Shown: positions 19,330 through 32,140, counted from the first letter of the stretch. The stretch: DNA of 64,000 nt from Actinomarinicola tropica (GCF_009650215.1 NZ_CP045851.1:2445001-2509000), one strand, 5' to 3'. The notes: generated by a model from the letters alone, not told the origin. Numbers and translations are program-made.

Positions 19330-20200
19330 GCATGGACTCCTCGAACATCGATCCCCGCGGGCGGGGGTTGCGGGCGGTGACGATGTCCTCGTGGCGCTCG
19401 GCGATCGCCGAGGTCCAGACGTCGTCGGTGAACACGTAGAAGCGCTGCTCGACGACAGCGTCGCGCACCAGCTCGGCCACCTGCTCGGGCGGCTGCTGCA
19501 TGGCGAAGAAGTCGCGGATCATCGCCCGGACCTCCTCCTCGTCGACCGCGCCCTCGCCGTCGGTCGGCACGAGCGGGCGGGTCAGCTCCTCGGGCTTGTT
19601 GCGGTCGGACTCGGCGATGCGGGTGTTGACGAACCCGGGGCACAGGACGCTGATGCCGACGGGCGATCCGGCCGCGGCCAGCTCGTGGTAGGCGACCTCG
19701 CTCAGCGCCACGACGGCGTGCTTGGTGGCGTGGTACGGCGCCAGGCCGTTGAAGGCCGTGTGCCCGGCCATCGACGCGGTGTTGACGATGTGTCCCTCGC
19801 CCTGCTCGACGAGGCGGGGCTGGAAGACGCGGTGGCCGTGGATGACGCCCCACAGGTTCACGCCGAGAACCCACGCCCACTCCGCGGTGGTGAGCTCGTG
19901 CACCGGAGCGGAGGAGCCGCTCACCCCGGCGTTGTTGCAGACGACGTGCACGGTGCCGAAGCGGTCGAACGCCGCGTCGGCCAACCGGTCCATCGCCTCG
20001 GCGTCGGACACGTCGGTGGCCACGCCGATCACCTCGACGCCCTCGCCTTCGAACTCCGCGACCGCGGCGTCGAGCGCGGGTACCTCGACGTCGGCGAGCA
20101 CGAGCCGCATGCCGTCGCGGGCGAACCGGCGCGCGAACGCCAGGCCCATCCCGCTCGCTCCGCCGGTGATGACCGCCACCTTGCCCTCGAGCTGCTCCAA
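19322..20200 (-). CDS. short-chain dehydrogenase/reductase
   Basis: 292 residues. Cofactor motif TGGASGMGLAFARRF, NNAGVSG, then NTASMAGHTAF with the catalytic pair in APYHATKHAVVAL. It is a classical SDR close to its downstream neighbour, both having the same PPEQVAELV/PPDEVAERV helix near the end. The start is TTG at 20200, fixed by the AGGGGGA ribosome site about 7 nt upstream, with TAGCCT at 20226-20231 as a likely -10. These two genes therefore have their own promoter after ahcY. Confidence 0.88.
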   Translation of the reverse strand: MEQLEGKVAVITGGASGMGLAFARRFARDGMRLVLADVEVPALDAAVAEFEGEGVEVIGVATDVSDAEAMDRLADAAFDRFGTVHVVCNNAGVSGSSAPVHELTTAEWAWVLGVNLWGVIHGHRVFQPRLVEQGEGHIVNTASMAGHTAFNGLAPYHATKHAVVALSEVAYHELAAAGSPVGISVLCPGFVNTRIAESDRNKPEELTRPLVPTDGEGAVDEEEVRAMIRDFFAMQQPPEQVAELVRDAVVEQRFYVFTDDVWTSAIAERHEDIVTARNPRPRGSMFEESMRG

Positions 20201-20225
20201 CCTGTCCCCCTTGGTGTCGGGGCGG

Positions 20226-20231
20226 AGGCTA
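20226..20231 (-). promoter_or_regulatory. candidate -10 hexamer TAGCCT of the SDR pair
   Basis: TAGCCT lies 25 nt before the TTG at 20200, giving a short leader that includes the AGGGGGA ribosome site. Confidence 0.4.
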
Positions 20232-20266
20232 GAGCAGCCCGGGGCGAAGTGCCGGGACGGAACCGC

Positions 20267-21736
<1,470 letters not shown>

Positions 21737-21872
21737 GTGGGCTCCGTGGTGGGAGGTGGCTGAGGTCGGGTGTGCCGGCGGCCCGAGGCGCGCCGAACGG
21801 GATCTTCCGGCCTGGGCTGAGGTCCACTGACCCACTCCGTGCAGCCCGGCCCCGGAAAGGGCCTCGACGAGT

Positions 21873-22748
21873 CTAGCGAGCAGCCCGCCGGAGGGGGACG
21901 TTGGCACCGACCAGTGCAGCGAGCACGACGGCAGCACCGACCCACGTCGCGGCGGCCGGCACCTCGTCGAACGCCAGCCACGCCCACACGGTGGCGAGCA
22001 CGGTCTCGAGCGGGGCGAAGAGCCCCACCTCGGCCACCGTCAGGTGGCGGGTCGCGGCGGCGAGCATCACCCGCGCCGTCGGGCCGACGACCGCGCCCAT
22101 CGCGACGAGGGCGGCCCAGGTGCCGACGTCGTGCGAGGTCGTGGCCGCAGGTGACGCGACCAGCGCCATCAGCGCGCCGCCGAGCCCCACCACCGTCGTG
22201 CGGTCGAGCTCGGGGTGCCGGCGGAGGACGACCGCGCCGCTGCCGAAGGCGACGATCGCGCCCACGGCGAGCAGGTCACCACGGACGTCCCCTGCACCGA
22301 GCGAGCCGCCGACGACCACCAGCACCCCCACCCCCGACACCGCGGCCGCCGTCCAGACGCGCCGGGTGCTGCGCTCCCCGATGAGCACCCTGGCGAGCAC
22401 CGCCGCGGCCAGCGGCGCCGCGGCGAGGATCGCGACCACGTTGGCGACCGCCGTCGTCCGCACCGCGACGACGAAGCAGGTCAGCGTCGTGGCCTGGAGC
22501 GCGGCGGCGAGGAGCAGCGGGCGGCCGCCCCGCCGCACCAGCGCGACCGGACCCGCCCGATGGCGGACCGCCCCGATGACCGAGGTGACCGCGGCGGTGC
22601 ACAGCCCGACCCAGAAGACGATGTCGAAGCGGTCGGCGTCGGCGGCCCGGGCGAAGAGCGAGTCGGTGGAGAGCACCACCATCCCGCCCACGCCGAGCAG
22701 GAGCCCGGTGCGCCGCGACGGCTCGGTCGCCGCGCCCGTCCCCGGCAT
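21873..22748 (-). CDS. EamA/DMT family transporter
   Basis: 291 residues and about ten hydrophobic helices in two halves, the usual layout of drug/metabolite transporters. [21 protein letters not shown] opens the first EamA domain, and [21 protein letters not shown] is the typical late signature of the second. The substrate is unknown. It begins 10 nt after the PGI/PMI stop and lies upstream of ahcY. Confidence 0.82.
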   Translation of the reverse strand: MPGTGAATEPSRRTGLLLGVGGMVVLSTDSLFARAADADRFDIVFWVGLCTAAVTSVIGAVRHRAGPVALVRRGGRPLLLAAALQATTLTCFVVAVRTTAVANVVAILAAAPLAAAVLARVLIGERSTRRVWTAAAVSGVGVLVVVGGSLGAGDVRGDLLAVGAIVAFGSGAVVLRRHPELDRTTVVGLGGALMALVASPAATTSHDVGTWAALVAMGAVVGPTARVMLAAATRHLTVAEVGLFAPLETVLATVWAWLAFDEVPAAATWVGAAVVLAALVGANVPLRRAAR

Positions 22749-22758
22749 CGCGGCGCGA

Positions 22759-23817
22759 CTAGCGGGCGGTGAGGCGGACCGCCTCGACGGCGGGGACCGG
22801 CCCGGGGTCGATGCCCTCCGCGAGCGCGATCTCGACCGCGCAGAGGTCCCCCACGAAGATGAGGTCGAGGAGCTGCGCGAGCGTGCCCTCGCCCTCGGCG
22901 TCGAGGCGGGCGACGTCGGCGACGACCTCGAGGGTCATCTCGGCCACCTTGTCGAAGCGCTCGGCGTCGTTCGGGTGCTCGTCGTCGTGGCGCAGGTCGA
23001 TGCGGGTGAACACCTGCCGCGTGACGTCGCCGTGCTGGCCCCAACCCGAGATCTCGTTGTGGCACAGCTCGGGCACGTGGTTGGAGAACGCCGGGATCTT
23101 CGCGGTGAGGTTGAACTGGTGCTTCCAGCGCAGGGACGCGACCGCGCCGATCGGGCCTGCGCCGTAGACGACGGGGAAGGTGCGGCCGATCGTGCGGGCG
23201 ATGCGGGCCGCCGGGTCGTCACCGGAGAGGACCGCGTCGCGGCGACGCTCCAGCTGGCTCACGGCGAGGTCGATCCAGCCGCGGGCACCGGGGAAGAAGC
23301 CCATCGTCTCCAGGGCGAGGAGCGGCGCGACCGCGAGCGGCACGAGCTCGACGCGGGGGTCGAGGTCGGCCGGGAGCGGGATCGTCGGCGTCTGCCAGGC
23401 GTCGGAGAGCTCGGCGAGGTGCCCGTCGGGGCTGGTGATCGAGAGGAGCGAGGCACCGGCCTCGTACGCGGCTTCGGTGGCCTCGACGGTCTCGTCGGTG
23501 GAGCCCGACGCCGACAGGGCGATGACGAAGGTGTCGGGGCCGACGAACGACGGCAGCTCGTAGCCCCGGTGCACGACGAGGGGCACGGCCATGAACGGCC
23601 CGGCCACGGCGCCGATCAGGTCGCCGGCGAGGGCGGCCTCGCCCATGCCGATGATGACCACGTTCGACACGTCGCCCTTCTGGGGCAGCCGGTCGACCTC
23701 CTCGCCCGCGAGCAGCAGCCGGCTGAGGACGTCGGGACGCCGGAGGATGTGGTCGCGGAGCCCGCGGGAGTCGACGTGGTCGATGTCGACCGTCGCGGGA
23801 TCGAGCGGCTGGCTCAC
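22759..23817 (-). CDS. bifunctional phosphoglucose/phosphomannose isomerase-like SIS protein
   Basis: 352 residues. Two SIS domains: the first has VVIIGMGEAALAGDLIG and VIALSASGSTDETVEA, and the second contains FSNHVPELCHNEISGWG, where the family uses a conserved HNE/NHNEI segment in catalysis. It should interconvert glucose-6-phosphate, fructose-6-phosphate and mannose-6-phosphate and so feed ManB. Start GTG at 23817 overlaps the Trm112 stop (GTGA), so the two are translationally coupled. This manB-Trm112-PMI order is common in actinobacteria. Confidence 0.86.
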   Translation of the reverse strand: MSQPLDPATVDIDHVDSRGLRDHILRRPDVLSRLLLAGEEVDRLPQKGDVSNVVIIGMGEAALAGDLIGAVAGPFMAVPLVVHRGYELPSFVGPDTFVIALSASGSTDETVEATEAAYEAGASLLSITSPDGHLAELSDAWQTPTIPLPADLDPRVELVPLAVAPLLALETMGFFPGARGWIDLAVSQLERRRDAVLSGDDPAARIARTIGRTFPVVYGAGPIGAVASLRWKHQFNLTAKIPAFSNHVPELCHNEISGWGQHGDVTRQVFTRIDLRHDDEHPNDAERFDKVAEMTLEVVADVARLDAEGEGTLAQLLDLIFVGDLCAVEIALAEGIDPGPVPAVEAVRLTAR

Positions 23818-24050
23818 GGTTCGAAGGTCGGCGTGACGCCGTCGGCGTCGGCCTTGGCGACGAGGCGCTCGTGCTCGGCGTCGTCGACGGACTCGGCCTC
23901 CTCCGGCAGCATGATCGGGATGCCGTCGGTGACGCGGTAGCGCCGCTTGAGGCGCGGGTTGTAGAGGGCGTCCTCGTCGGCGAAGTAGAGGAGCGGACCC
24001 TTGTCCTCGGGGCAGGCGAGGATCTCCAGCAGCGCGGGGTCGAGTGCCAT
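23814..24050 (-). CDS. Trm112 family zinc-ribbon-like protein
   Basis: 78 residues. LLEILACPEDKGPLLYF and YRVTDGIPIMLPEEA are typical of the Trm112/YcaR family. In this copy only one Cys of the usual CxxC...CxxC set is visible, so zinc binding is unlikely. Its role beside manB in actinobacteria is not established. AGGAA lies about 7 nt before the ATG, and the gene overlaps PGI/PMI. Confidence 0.82.
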   Translation of the reverse strand: MALDPALLEILACPEDKGPLLYFADEDALYNPRLKRRYRVTDGIPIMLPEEAESVDDAEHERLVAKADADGVTPTFEP

Positions 24051-24093
24051 GTCGTGTTCCTTCTGGGCGGTGGGGACGGATCGGGCCGGGTGG

Positions 24094-25440
24094 TCAGCCG
24101 AGGTGGGTGCGGACCTCGGCGACGTGGGCGTCGCACTCGGCCCGGGTGGCGGCCTCGAGGTTGAGCCGCAGCAGGGGCTCGGTGTTGGACGGGCGGAGGT
24201 TGAACCACCAGTCGCCCATGTCGACAGTGAGGCCGTCGAGGCGATCCTGCGGGTGGTCGGCGTAGACCTCGGCGACCCGCTCGATGACGGCGGCCGGGTC
24301 GTCGACGCGCGTGTTGATCTCGCCGGAGGCGGCGTAGCGGTCGAGCGGAGCGAGCAGCTCGGACAACGTCCCGCCGAAGAGGCTGAGGCGCTCGAGGACG
24401 ACCAGGCTGGCGATCAGCCCGGAGTCGGCCCGCCAGTTGTCACGGAAGTAGTAGTGGGCGGAGTGCTCGCCGCCGAACGCCGCGCCGGTCTCGGCCATGA
24501 CCTGCTTGATGAACGAGTGCCCGACCCGGGAGCGGATCGGCTCGCCGCCCTGCTCGCGGACGACCTCGGGGACGGTCTTCGAGCAGATGAGGTTGTGGAT
24601 GACCTTGGCGCCGGGCTCCTTCTCGAGCACGCCTGTGGCGATGAGCGCGGTGGTGAGGGACCCTGACACCGGCTCGCCCCGCTCGTCGACGAGGAACACC
24701 CGATCGGCGTCGCCGTCGAAGGCCAGACCGATGTCGGCGCCGACCTCCCGGACGCGGGCCCGCAGGTCGGCGAGGTTCTCGATCTGGATCGGGTCGGCGG
24801 GGTGGTTCGGGAAGTTGCCGTCGAGCTCGGGGTACATGACCTCGAGGTCGAAGGGCAGGCCGTCGAACGCCTGGGGGACGACGAGGCCGCCCATGCCGTT
24901 GGCGGTGTCGGCGACGACCTTCAGCGGGCGCAGCACCGAGGTGTCGACGAACGAGCGGACGTGGGCGACGAAGTCGTCCATGACGTCGTGCTCGGTGCGC
25001 GAGCCGCGCTCGGCGGCGGGTGCGGGCGGGTCCTGGACGAGCTCGACGATGCGGCCGAGCCCGGTGTCCTGGCCGACCGGCGCGGCCCCCGCCTGGCACA
25101 GCTTGATGCCGTTGTACTCCGCGGGGTTGTGCGACGCGGTGAACATGGCTCCGGGGGCGTCGAGGGCGCCGGCCGCGAAGTAGATGAGGTCGGTCGAGGC
25201 CATGCCGAGATCGACGACGTCGAGCCCCTGGCTGAGGACGCCCTCGGTGAACGCCGCGACGAGCTCGGGGCCCGACGGGCGCATGTCCCGGGCGACGAGG
25301 ACGCGGTCGCGCGGGGCCGGGCCCTCGATGACGAGGCGGGCGAACGCCGCACCGAACGCGCCGCACAGCTGGGCGTCGATCTGGTCGGGGTACGTGCCCC
25401 GGATGTCGTAGGCCTTCACCACCTGGGAGAGGTCGCGCAT
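24094..25440 (-). CDS. manB: phosphomannomutase/phosphoglucomutase
   Basis: 448 residues. It converts mannose-6-phosphate to mannose-1-phosphate for GDP-mannose. The order of motifs is standard: KAYDIRGTYPDQI at the N-terminus, the phospho-Ser loop TASHNPAEYNGIKLC, the metal loop AFDGDADRVFLVD, the sugar loop GGEHSAHYYF and the phosphate-binding RPSNTEPLLRLNLEA. The ATG at 25440 is preferred to a TTG nine bases upstream because that TTG lies inside the TAGGTT promoter hexamer. Confidence 0.94.
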   Translation of the reverse strand: MRDLSQVVKAYDIRGTYPDQIDAQLCGAFGAAFARLVIEGPAPRDRVLVARDMRPSGPELVAAFTEGVLSQGLDVVDLGMASTDLIYFAAGALDAPGAMFTASHNPAEYNGIKLCQAGAAPVGQDTGLGRIVELVQDPPAPAAERGSRTEHDVMDDFVAHVRSFVDTSVLRPLKVVADTANGMGGLVVPQAFDGLPFDLEVMYPELDGNFPNHPADPIQIENLADLRARVREVGADIGLAFDGDADRVFLVDERGEPVSGSLTTALIATGVLEKEPGAKVIHNLICSKTVPEVVREQGGEPIRSRVGHSFIKQVMAETGAAFGGEHSAHYYFRDNWRADSGLIASLVVLERLSLFGGTLSELLAPLDRYAASGEINTRVDDPAAVIERVAEVYADHPQDRLDGLTVDMGDWWFNLRPSNTEPLLRLNLEAATRAECDAHVAEVRTHLG

Positions 25441-25447
25441 GGCCGCC

Positions 25448-25453
25448 AACCTA
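25448..25453 (-). promoter_or_regulatory. -10 hexamer TAGGTT, leaderless promoter of manB
   Basis: TAGGTT lies 7 nt before the ATG at 25440. It overlaps the end of the upstream glycosyltransferase gene. Confidence 0.5.
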
Positions 25454-26272
25454 GCCCTCGGGCCGCGCGCCGCCGGCGGGCGGCAGGTCGTGGGCGCCGG
25501 GTGGTGAGTAGGCGTTCGTCCGCAGCCACCAGGCGATGCGGGCGAGGTCGGCCATCAGGCGCAACCCGTCCCGCACGACCCGGACCGTCGAGGTCGGCGA
25601 GTTCACCACGCGCACCGGCATCGCCGTGAGCGACAGGTGGTGGCGCTCGGCGAGGGCGATGATCTCGACGTCGAACCCGAACCCGGCGATGCGGGACTCG
25701 GAGAAGAGGACCCGGGCGACGTCGGAGCGGAACGCCTTGAGCCCGCACTGGGTGTCCGCGTGGTCGCCGACCACGATCCGCACGACCCGGTTCACGAACC
25801 ACCCCCCGATCCGGCGGAGCCGCGTGGTCTGCACGCCGACGACGGCGCCAGTGGTGTGGCGGCTGCCGACCGCGACGTCCCAACCGGACTCGACGCGCTG
25901 CGCGATGGCCGCGACCTGGTCGGCTGAGTAGGCGAGGTCGGCGTCGGTGAACACCACGGTGCGGCCGTGAGCTGCGAGGACGCCGGCGCGCACCGCGGCA
26001 CCCTTCCCGCGGTTCGCGGGCTGCTCGATCACCACGTCCGCACCCGCGTCCCGGGCCGCGGCGGCGGTCCCGTCCGACGACCCGTCGTCGACCACCACGA
26101 TCTCGACGTCGGGGTCGAGGTCCCGGAGCCCGGCGCGCAGCCTCTCGACCGTGCGGCCGATCACCGCCGCCTCGTGGTAGGCCGGGACGACCACGCTGAG
26201 CCGGCGGTCGCCGGGCGGGTCGGCGCGGTGCGCGGGTCGGGATGCGATGCCCGCGTCACGGGGTGGGGTCAC
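25451..26272 (-). CDS. family 2 glycosyltransferase (dolichol-phosphate-mannose-synthase-like)
   Basis: 273 residues. The GT-A fold starts with SVVVPAYHEAAVIG, followed by IVVVDDGSSDGTA, the nucleotide loop NRGKGAAVRAGV and the metal-binding VFTDADLAYS. The later GSRHTTGA and TQCGLKAFRSDVARVLF fit the DPM1/GtrB subgroup that makes polyprenyl-phosphate sugars. No transmembrane tail is seen. Its GTG start overlaps the end of the large membrane protein upstream (GTGA), so it may supply lipid-linked mannose to that protein; this is inference. Confidence 0.88.
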   Translation of the reverse strand: MTPPRDAGIASRPAHRADPPGDRRLSVVVPAYHEAAVIGRTVERLRAGLRDLDPDVEIVVVDDGSSDGTAAAARDAGADVVIEQPANRGKGAAVRAGVLAAHGRTVVFTDADLAYSADQVAAIAQRVESGWDVAVGSRHTTGAVVGVQTTRLRRIGGWFVNRVVRIVVGDHADTQCGLKAFRSDVARVLFSESRIAGFGFDVEIIALAERHHLSLTAMPVRVVNSPTSTVRVVRDGLRLMADLARIAWWLRTNAYSPPGAHDLPPAGGARPEG

Positions 26273-28725
26273 GTGGGCGAGTCTGGCCGACCCCGGGAGG
26301 GCGCATCCAACGTCGTCTCGTCGCGTCCCTCGTCGTCACCGTGCTCGACGTCGGGCGCCTCGGGTTCGTCGGCTTCCGCGGGCTCGTCGGTTCCGAGCCG
26401 ACCCCACCGGACGAGCAGCACCACGCCGGCGACGCCGACGAGGGTCAGCAGCCAGCCCCCGAGCTCGACGGGGTGCGTCCCGTAGCGCAGGGTGACCTCC
26501 TCGTCGGTCGGGACGACGACCATGAAGCTGGGCGACACCCGCCAGGGCCCGTCGGCGCCGTCGGCCTCCCAGTTCGGGAAGTGGGACACCTTGACCAGGA
26601 CCGGGACGCCGGGCTCCGACACCCGGAAGGAGATGCGGTCGTCCTCGAGCACGACGTCGCTCACCTCCACCGGCTCGACGGGGACGCGCGTCGCCTCCCC
26701 GTACGAGGCGGCGCGCGGCCACGACTCGGGGCCGTCGGCCGCGAGGTGCAGGTCCCACGCGATCGGCGCCTGGAACCAGTCCTCGGTGGCCTCGATCCAG
26801 TCCTCGTTCGAGCGGGGCGGGTCGGCGAGCACCGCCGGCAGGTGGGTGAGGGACTCGACGAGCGGCGCGTCGGCGACCTCGTAGACCACCCACGGGCCGG
26901 AGCGGGCGAGCTCGGTCAGGTCCGGGTGTCGCGAGGCGGCATCGATCATCTCCTGCGAGAGGGCGAGGTAGTAGCGGACGCCCATCATCTGGAGCTGCCC
27001 GACACCGAGGTCGATGTCGCTGTCGCGGTACGGGAGGCCGCGCTGGGCCCGTGACGGCGCGGTGGAGAGGACCGACTGGTTCAGGAAGTGGAACGGCGTC
27101 ATCGTCGCCGACTCGAAGTACAGGCCCTCCATCGACGCGATGCACCCGTCGGTGAAGTGCGGCAGCAGCATCATCGCCATCGGGGTGCCGTAGCGGTCGA
27201 GCTCGCGGTCGTACTCCCACATCGCCCGCCCGCAGCCGTGGTCGTCGCCGACGCCCTCCATCGTGAGCAGGACGTCCTCGAACTCCGGCCAGGCCTCCTT
27301 GCCCTGGTAGCCCGTGAAGTTCCAGCGCGCCCAGCCGGGGATGTAGCTCTTCTCGGCGCTCTCCAACCCCATCCAGCGGTAGACGCCGTCGGAACCGGTG
27401 CGTCCTCCGGGGAGCTGGTGGAGCGGCAGGGCCACCACGACGGCAGCGGCGAGGACCGCGGCGAGCGCGCCTCCCACCCTCAGTGGGTCGCGGAACCGGA
27501 GAGGCACCATCGCGGCGGCGCGCCGCACGACGAGCGCCACCGCGAGGGCGACGATCAGGTAGGCGAGCAGGTGGGTGAACGGCGTGAGCCGGGCGTTCCA
27601 CAGCCGACCCTGGGGGACGAGCACGACCGCCACCGACCCGATGCACAGGAGGGTCACCAGCGCCAGGCCGATGCGCTGGCGGCCCGCCACCAGCACGACC
27701 GCCGCGGCGAGGACGAGGATCACCAGGTCGAGGCGCAGCGGCGGACCGACCAGCGGGAGGTCGAGGAGCCAGCGCTGCTCGTCGGGGAGGATGAACGTGA
27801 TCCAGAAGCCGACCCGCTCGGTCCACCCCGCCGATGCCGGGGGCAGCGTCTTCTCCCAGCCCATGTCGTTCAGGTGCGAGCGCTGCCACCAGAACGGCAG
27901 GAGCCACCACATGGCGAGGAGGGCGCCGACCGGCGCGCTCGTCGCCAGCCACGCCAGGCCGCGACGGGTGGGATGGACGGCGAGGAGGACGAACGCCCCG
28001 ACGACGGCGAAGATCAGCGGGATGACGTGGGTGAGGGCGCAGAGGGCGACGACCACCGCCGCCCAGGCCCGATGGCGCCCGGTGCGCAGGCCGTTGGCGA
28101 CCAGCCCCAGGTACACCAGAGCCAGGCACAGCGAGATGGTGAAGGCGAACTCGCCTGCGAGCGTCGAGGGCAGGTTGCCGCCGTAGATCGAGTAGTCGCG
28201 GTGGAAGAGGAACGCCACGGCGGCCACCGCCAGCAGCGGCGGGGCGGGGAAGGCCAGGCCGGCGAGGCGGCCGAACGCCCACGCGGCGACGGGAAGCGCC
28301 AGGGCCCCCGAGACGGCGACGAGCTTGAACGCCACCCCGTACGGGAGGACGAGGTCGAGCACGACGATCGCCAGCATCGGCGGGACCATGTAGAAGCGCA
28401 GCACCGGGAAGCCGGCGTACCAGTCGTTCGTCCAGCCCGTGAGCCGCCAGTCGGGCAGGAGGTGGTCCCGCAGGAACGCCGGCGTCCACACGTGCGCTCC
28501 CATGTCCCCGCCGTTCGGGAGCGTGTCGCGGAGGATCAGGCTCGGCTGGAGCTGCATGAACGTGAAGACCACGCACGCGGCGACGACGCCGAAGGTCACC
28601 CAGGCGTGGAGCGTGCGGTCCTCGTCGACGACGTGCTCGTCGGGGCGGGCGGGCGGCGTGGTCTCGTGGTCAGCGTCCGGGTGGTCCGGAGGTGCGGGCC
28701 ACAGCGGCGGATCGGGCAGCGACAT
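26269..28725 (-). CDS. large polytopic membrane protein, PTPS-related/glycosyltransferase-like
   Basis: 818 residues from the ATG at 28725 (a GTG nine codons upstream is also open). About 11-13 transmembrane helices lie between residues 40 and 430; an extracytoplasmic domain follows, and one helix lies near the carboxyl end before an acidic tail. The motif NGGDMGAHVWTPAFLRDHLL and GWTNDWYAGFPVLRFYMVPP match the membrane-spanning PTPS-related family (PF10131), relatives of GT-C glycosyltransferases. The Asp in GGDMG may be catalytic by analogy. It is coupled to the GT2 gene downstream. Confidence 0.75.
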   Translation of the reverse strand: MSLPDPPLWPAPPDHPDADHETTPPARPDEHVVDEDRTLHAWVTFGVVAACVVFTFMQLQPSLILRDTLPNGGDMGAHVWTPAFLRDHLLPDWRLTGWTNDWYAGFPVLRFYMVPPMLAIVVLDLVLPYGVAFKLVAVSGALALPVAAWAFGRLAGLAFPAPPLLAVAAVAFLFHRDYSIYGGNLPSTLAGEFAFTISLCLALVYLGLVANGLRTGRHRAWAAVVVALCALTHVIPLIFAVVGAFVLLAVHPTRRGLAWLATSAPVGALLAMWWLLPFWWQRSHLNDMGWEKTLPPASAGWTERVGFWITFILPDEQRWLLDLPLVGPPLRLDLVILVLAAAVVLVAGRQRIGLALVTLLCIGSVAVVLVPQGRLWNARLTPFTHLLAYLIVALAVALVVRRAAAMVPLRFRDPLRVGGALAAVLAAAVVVALPLHQLPGGRTGSDGVYRWMGLESAEKSYIPGWARWNFTGYQGKEAWPEFEDVLLTMEGVGDDHGCGRAMWEYDRELDRYGTPMAMMLLPHFTDGCIASMEGLYFESATMTPFHFLNQSVLSTAPSRAQRGLPYRDSDIDLGVGQLQMMGVRYYLALSQEMIDAASRHPDLTELARSGPWVVYEVADAPLVESLTHLPAVLADPPRSNEDWIEATEDWFQAPIAWDLHLAADGPESWPRAASYGEATRVPVEPVEVSDVVLEDDRISFRVSEPGVPVLVKVSHFPNWEADGADGPWRVSPSFMVVVPTDEEVTLRYGTHPVELGGWLLTLVGVAGVVLLVRWGRLGTDEPAEADEPEAPDVEHGDDEGRDETTLDAPSRGRPDSPT

Positions 28726-28764
28726 GGGGCGCCCATCGTGGCACCCTCGCACGAGCGGCCGGTG

Positions 28765-28962
28765 TCAGCCCTTCCGGGTCTGCTTGCCGCCGGTGTCCGA
28801 CAGCTCGCGGAGCGCGGCGCGCAGGTCGATCCCCTGGCCGGCGGAGCTCCACTGGCGGGCGTCGCACGCCGAGCACGAGCGCATGACGAGCGGGGCGTCG
28901 CCGTTCGCGACCTCGATCTCGATCATCGGCCCGCCGCACTCCGGGCACCTGTGCTCGCTCAT
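28765..28962 (-). CDS. small zinc-ribbon protein
   Basis: 65 residues. Four cysteines in CPECGG and CSACDARQW form a zinc-ribbon pattern. The short helical tail GIDLRAALRELSDTGG has no recognised function. GGAGG lies about 7 nt before the ATG. It sits between the CPBP protease gene and the PTPS-related membrane protein gene, on the same strand. Confidence 0.7.
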   Translation of the reverse strand: MSEHRCPECGGPMIEIEVANGDAPLVMRSCSACDARQWSSAGQGIDLRAALRELSDTGGKQTRKG

Positions 28963-29057
28963 GTCGACCTCCGATCGGAGCCGGCGACCGCGAGCCACCG
29001 GCGACGCTCCACCCGTACCCATCGGCGGGACCCGCCAGACGATGAGCCGGTCAGGCG

Positions 29058-29804
29058 TCACTCGACGAAGAGGAGCAGGAGGACCGTCACCGCGTTGAAC
29101 CCGACGTGGGTCCACACCGCAGGGCCGAGGCGGCCGGAGCGCACGGTGAGCCAGGCCGCGACGCCGCCGAACAGCAGGAGCGCCGGCAGCTGGAGGAGCT
29201 GGAGGTGGACGAGTCCGAACACGGCGGTGGACAGCACGAGGCCAGCGGCGGTGCCCCACCGACGGGCCACCGAGCGCAGCAGCAACCCGCGGAAGAACAG
29301 CTCCTCGACGATCGGTGCGCCGACCACCACGACGAGCAGCAGGGCGATGACGCTGGCCGGCTCGGTCGCCCGATCCGTGAGGTCGCGGGCGGCCTCCGAG
29401 ACGTCCTGGTCGGGGAACAGCAGGAGGATCGGGACGTAGAGCACGGGCACCGCGACGATCTGGAGGAGCACGCCGAGCGTGAGGCCGTAGGGGACGTCGC
29501 GCCGCCGGAAGCGCCACCCGAGGTCGAGCTCGGGCCCCCGCCCGACCCGGGTGACGACCCACAGGGTGACCCCGGCGTAGCCCGCCCACAGGGGGATCTG
29601 GGTGAGCAGCTGCACCCACAGCGGCGCGTCCGCCCACTCCTCGACCGACGAGTAGCCCGCGGCGTTGAAGATGACGAGGGACCCGACCATCGCCGCGATC
29701 TGGGCGACGACGAGGGCGAGCAGCGCCTCGCGCGGACCCCACCCCGTCGGCTCCCGGTGGGCCTCCTCGAGGTCGGGGTCCGGCTCGAGCCAGTCGCGGA
29801 GCAC
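29058..29804 (-). CDS. CPBP family intramembrane glutamic endopeptidase
   Basis: 248 residues and about seven helices. The three CPBP/Abi motifs are present: VEELFFRGLLL (EExxxR), FGLVHLQLL (FxxxH) and HVGFNAV (HxxxN), so the Glu and His catalytic residues are intact. Family members cleave membrane substrates and have diverse roles, including CAAX processing. Start uncertain: the GTG at 29804 is taken; a CTG would overlap the DUF3499 stop. Confidence 0.83.
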   Translation of the reverse strand: MLRDWLEPDPDLEEAHREPTGWGPREALLALVVAQIAAMVGSLVIFNAAGYSSVEEWADAPLWVQLLTQIPLWAGYAGVTLWVVTRVGRGPELDLGWRFRRRDVPYGLTLGVLLQIVAVPVLYVPILLLFPDQDVSEAARDLTDRATEPASVIALLLVVVVGAPIVEELFFRGLLLRSVARRWGTAAGLVLSTAVFGLVHLQLLQLPALLLFGGVAAWLTVRSGRLGPAVWTHVGFNAVTVLLLLFVE

Positions 29805-29809
29805 CGGGG

Positions 29810-30043
29810 TCAGCTGGCGCGGGCGACCGGCAGCGACAGGAGCGTCGCCTCGTCCCGCCGGTCGTGGAGCACCCAGCCGTTCGGGACCGACAGGCGGTCG
29901 GCGTGGCGGGCGCACAGGTCGTGCGTCATCGGGTGGGGCTCCTCGGCGAGCGGGTCGACCCACACGGTGCGCCCCGCGTAGTCGTAGGCCAGCGTGGCGG
30001 TGGGGACCCCGCCGCACGCGGGCCGGGAGCAGGAGCGTCGCAT
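29810..30043 (-). CDS. DUF3499 family protein
   Basis: 77 residues. RRSCSRPACGGVPTATLAYDY, then HDLCARHADRLSVPNGWVLHD, gives four cysteines and a conserved NGW, characteristic of DUF3499, an actinobacterial family found near manB and whiB genes. Role unknown; zinc binding is likely from the Cys/His pattern. TACCGT 6 nt before the ATG predicts a leaderless mRNA. It heads the minus-strand run towards manB and ahcY and is divergent from ftsH. Confidence 0.84.
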   Translation of the reverse strand: MRRSCSRPACGGVPTATLAYDYAGRTVWVDPLAEEPHPMTHDLCARHADRLSVPNGWVLHDRRDEATLLSLPVARAS

Positions 30044-30049
30044 GGCGGC

Positions 30050-30055
30050 ACGGTA
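30050..30055 (-). promoter_or_regulatory. -10 hexamer TACCGT, leaderless promoter
   Basis: TACCGT lies 6 nt before the DUF3499 ATG at 30043. Confidence 0.5.
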
Positions 30056-30088
30056 CCCCCCGCCATCGGCTTCCTGGTGGACACCTCC

Positions 30089-30094
30089 TAGCAT
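30089..30094 (+). promoter_or_regulatory. -10 hexamer TAGCAT, leaderless promoter of ftsH
   Basis: TAGCAT lies 6 nt before the ATG at 30101. The TAG is also an in-frame stop. Confidence 0.5.
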
Positions 30095-30100
30095 GGGCCC

Positions 30101-32140
<2,040 letters not shown>

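Noticed and set aside
21737-21872. Possible SAH riboswitch before ahcY
   Set aside because: The 136-bp leader was compared by eye with the conserved core of SAH riboswitches and no matching segment was found.
25440-25449. TTG at 25449 as the manB start
   Set aside because: It lies inside the TAGGTT promoter hexamer and would be upstream of the predicted transcript start; ATG at 25440 fits the family.
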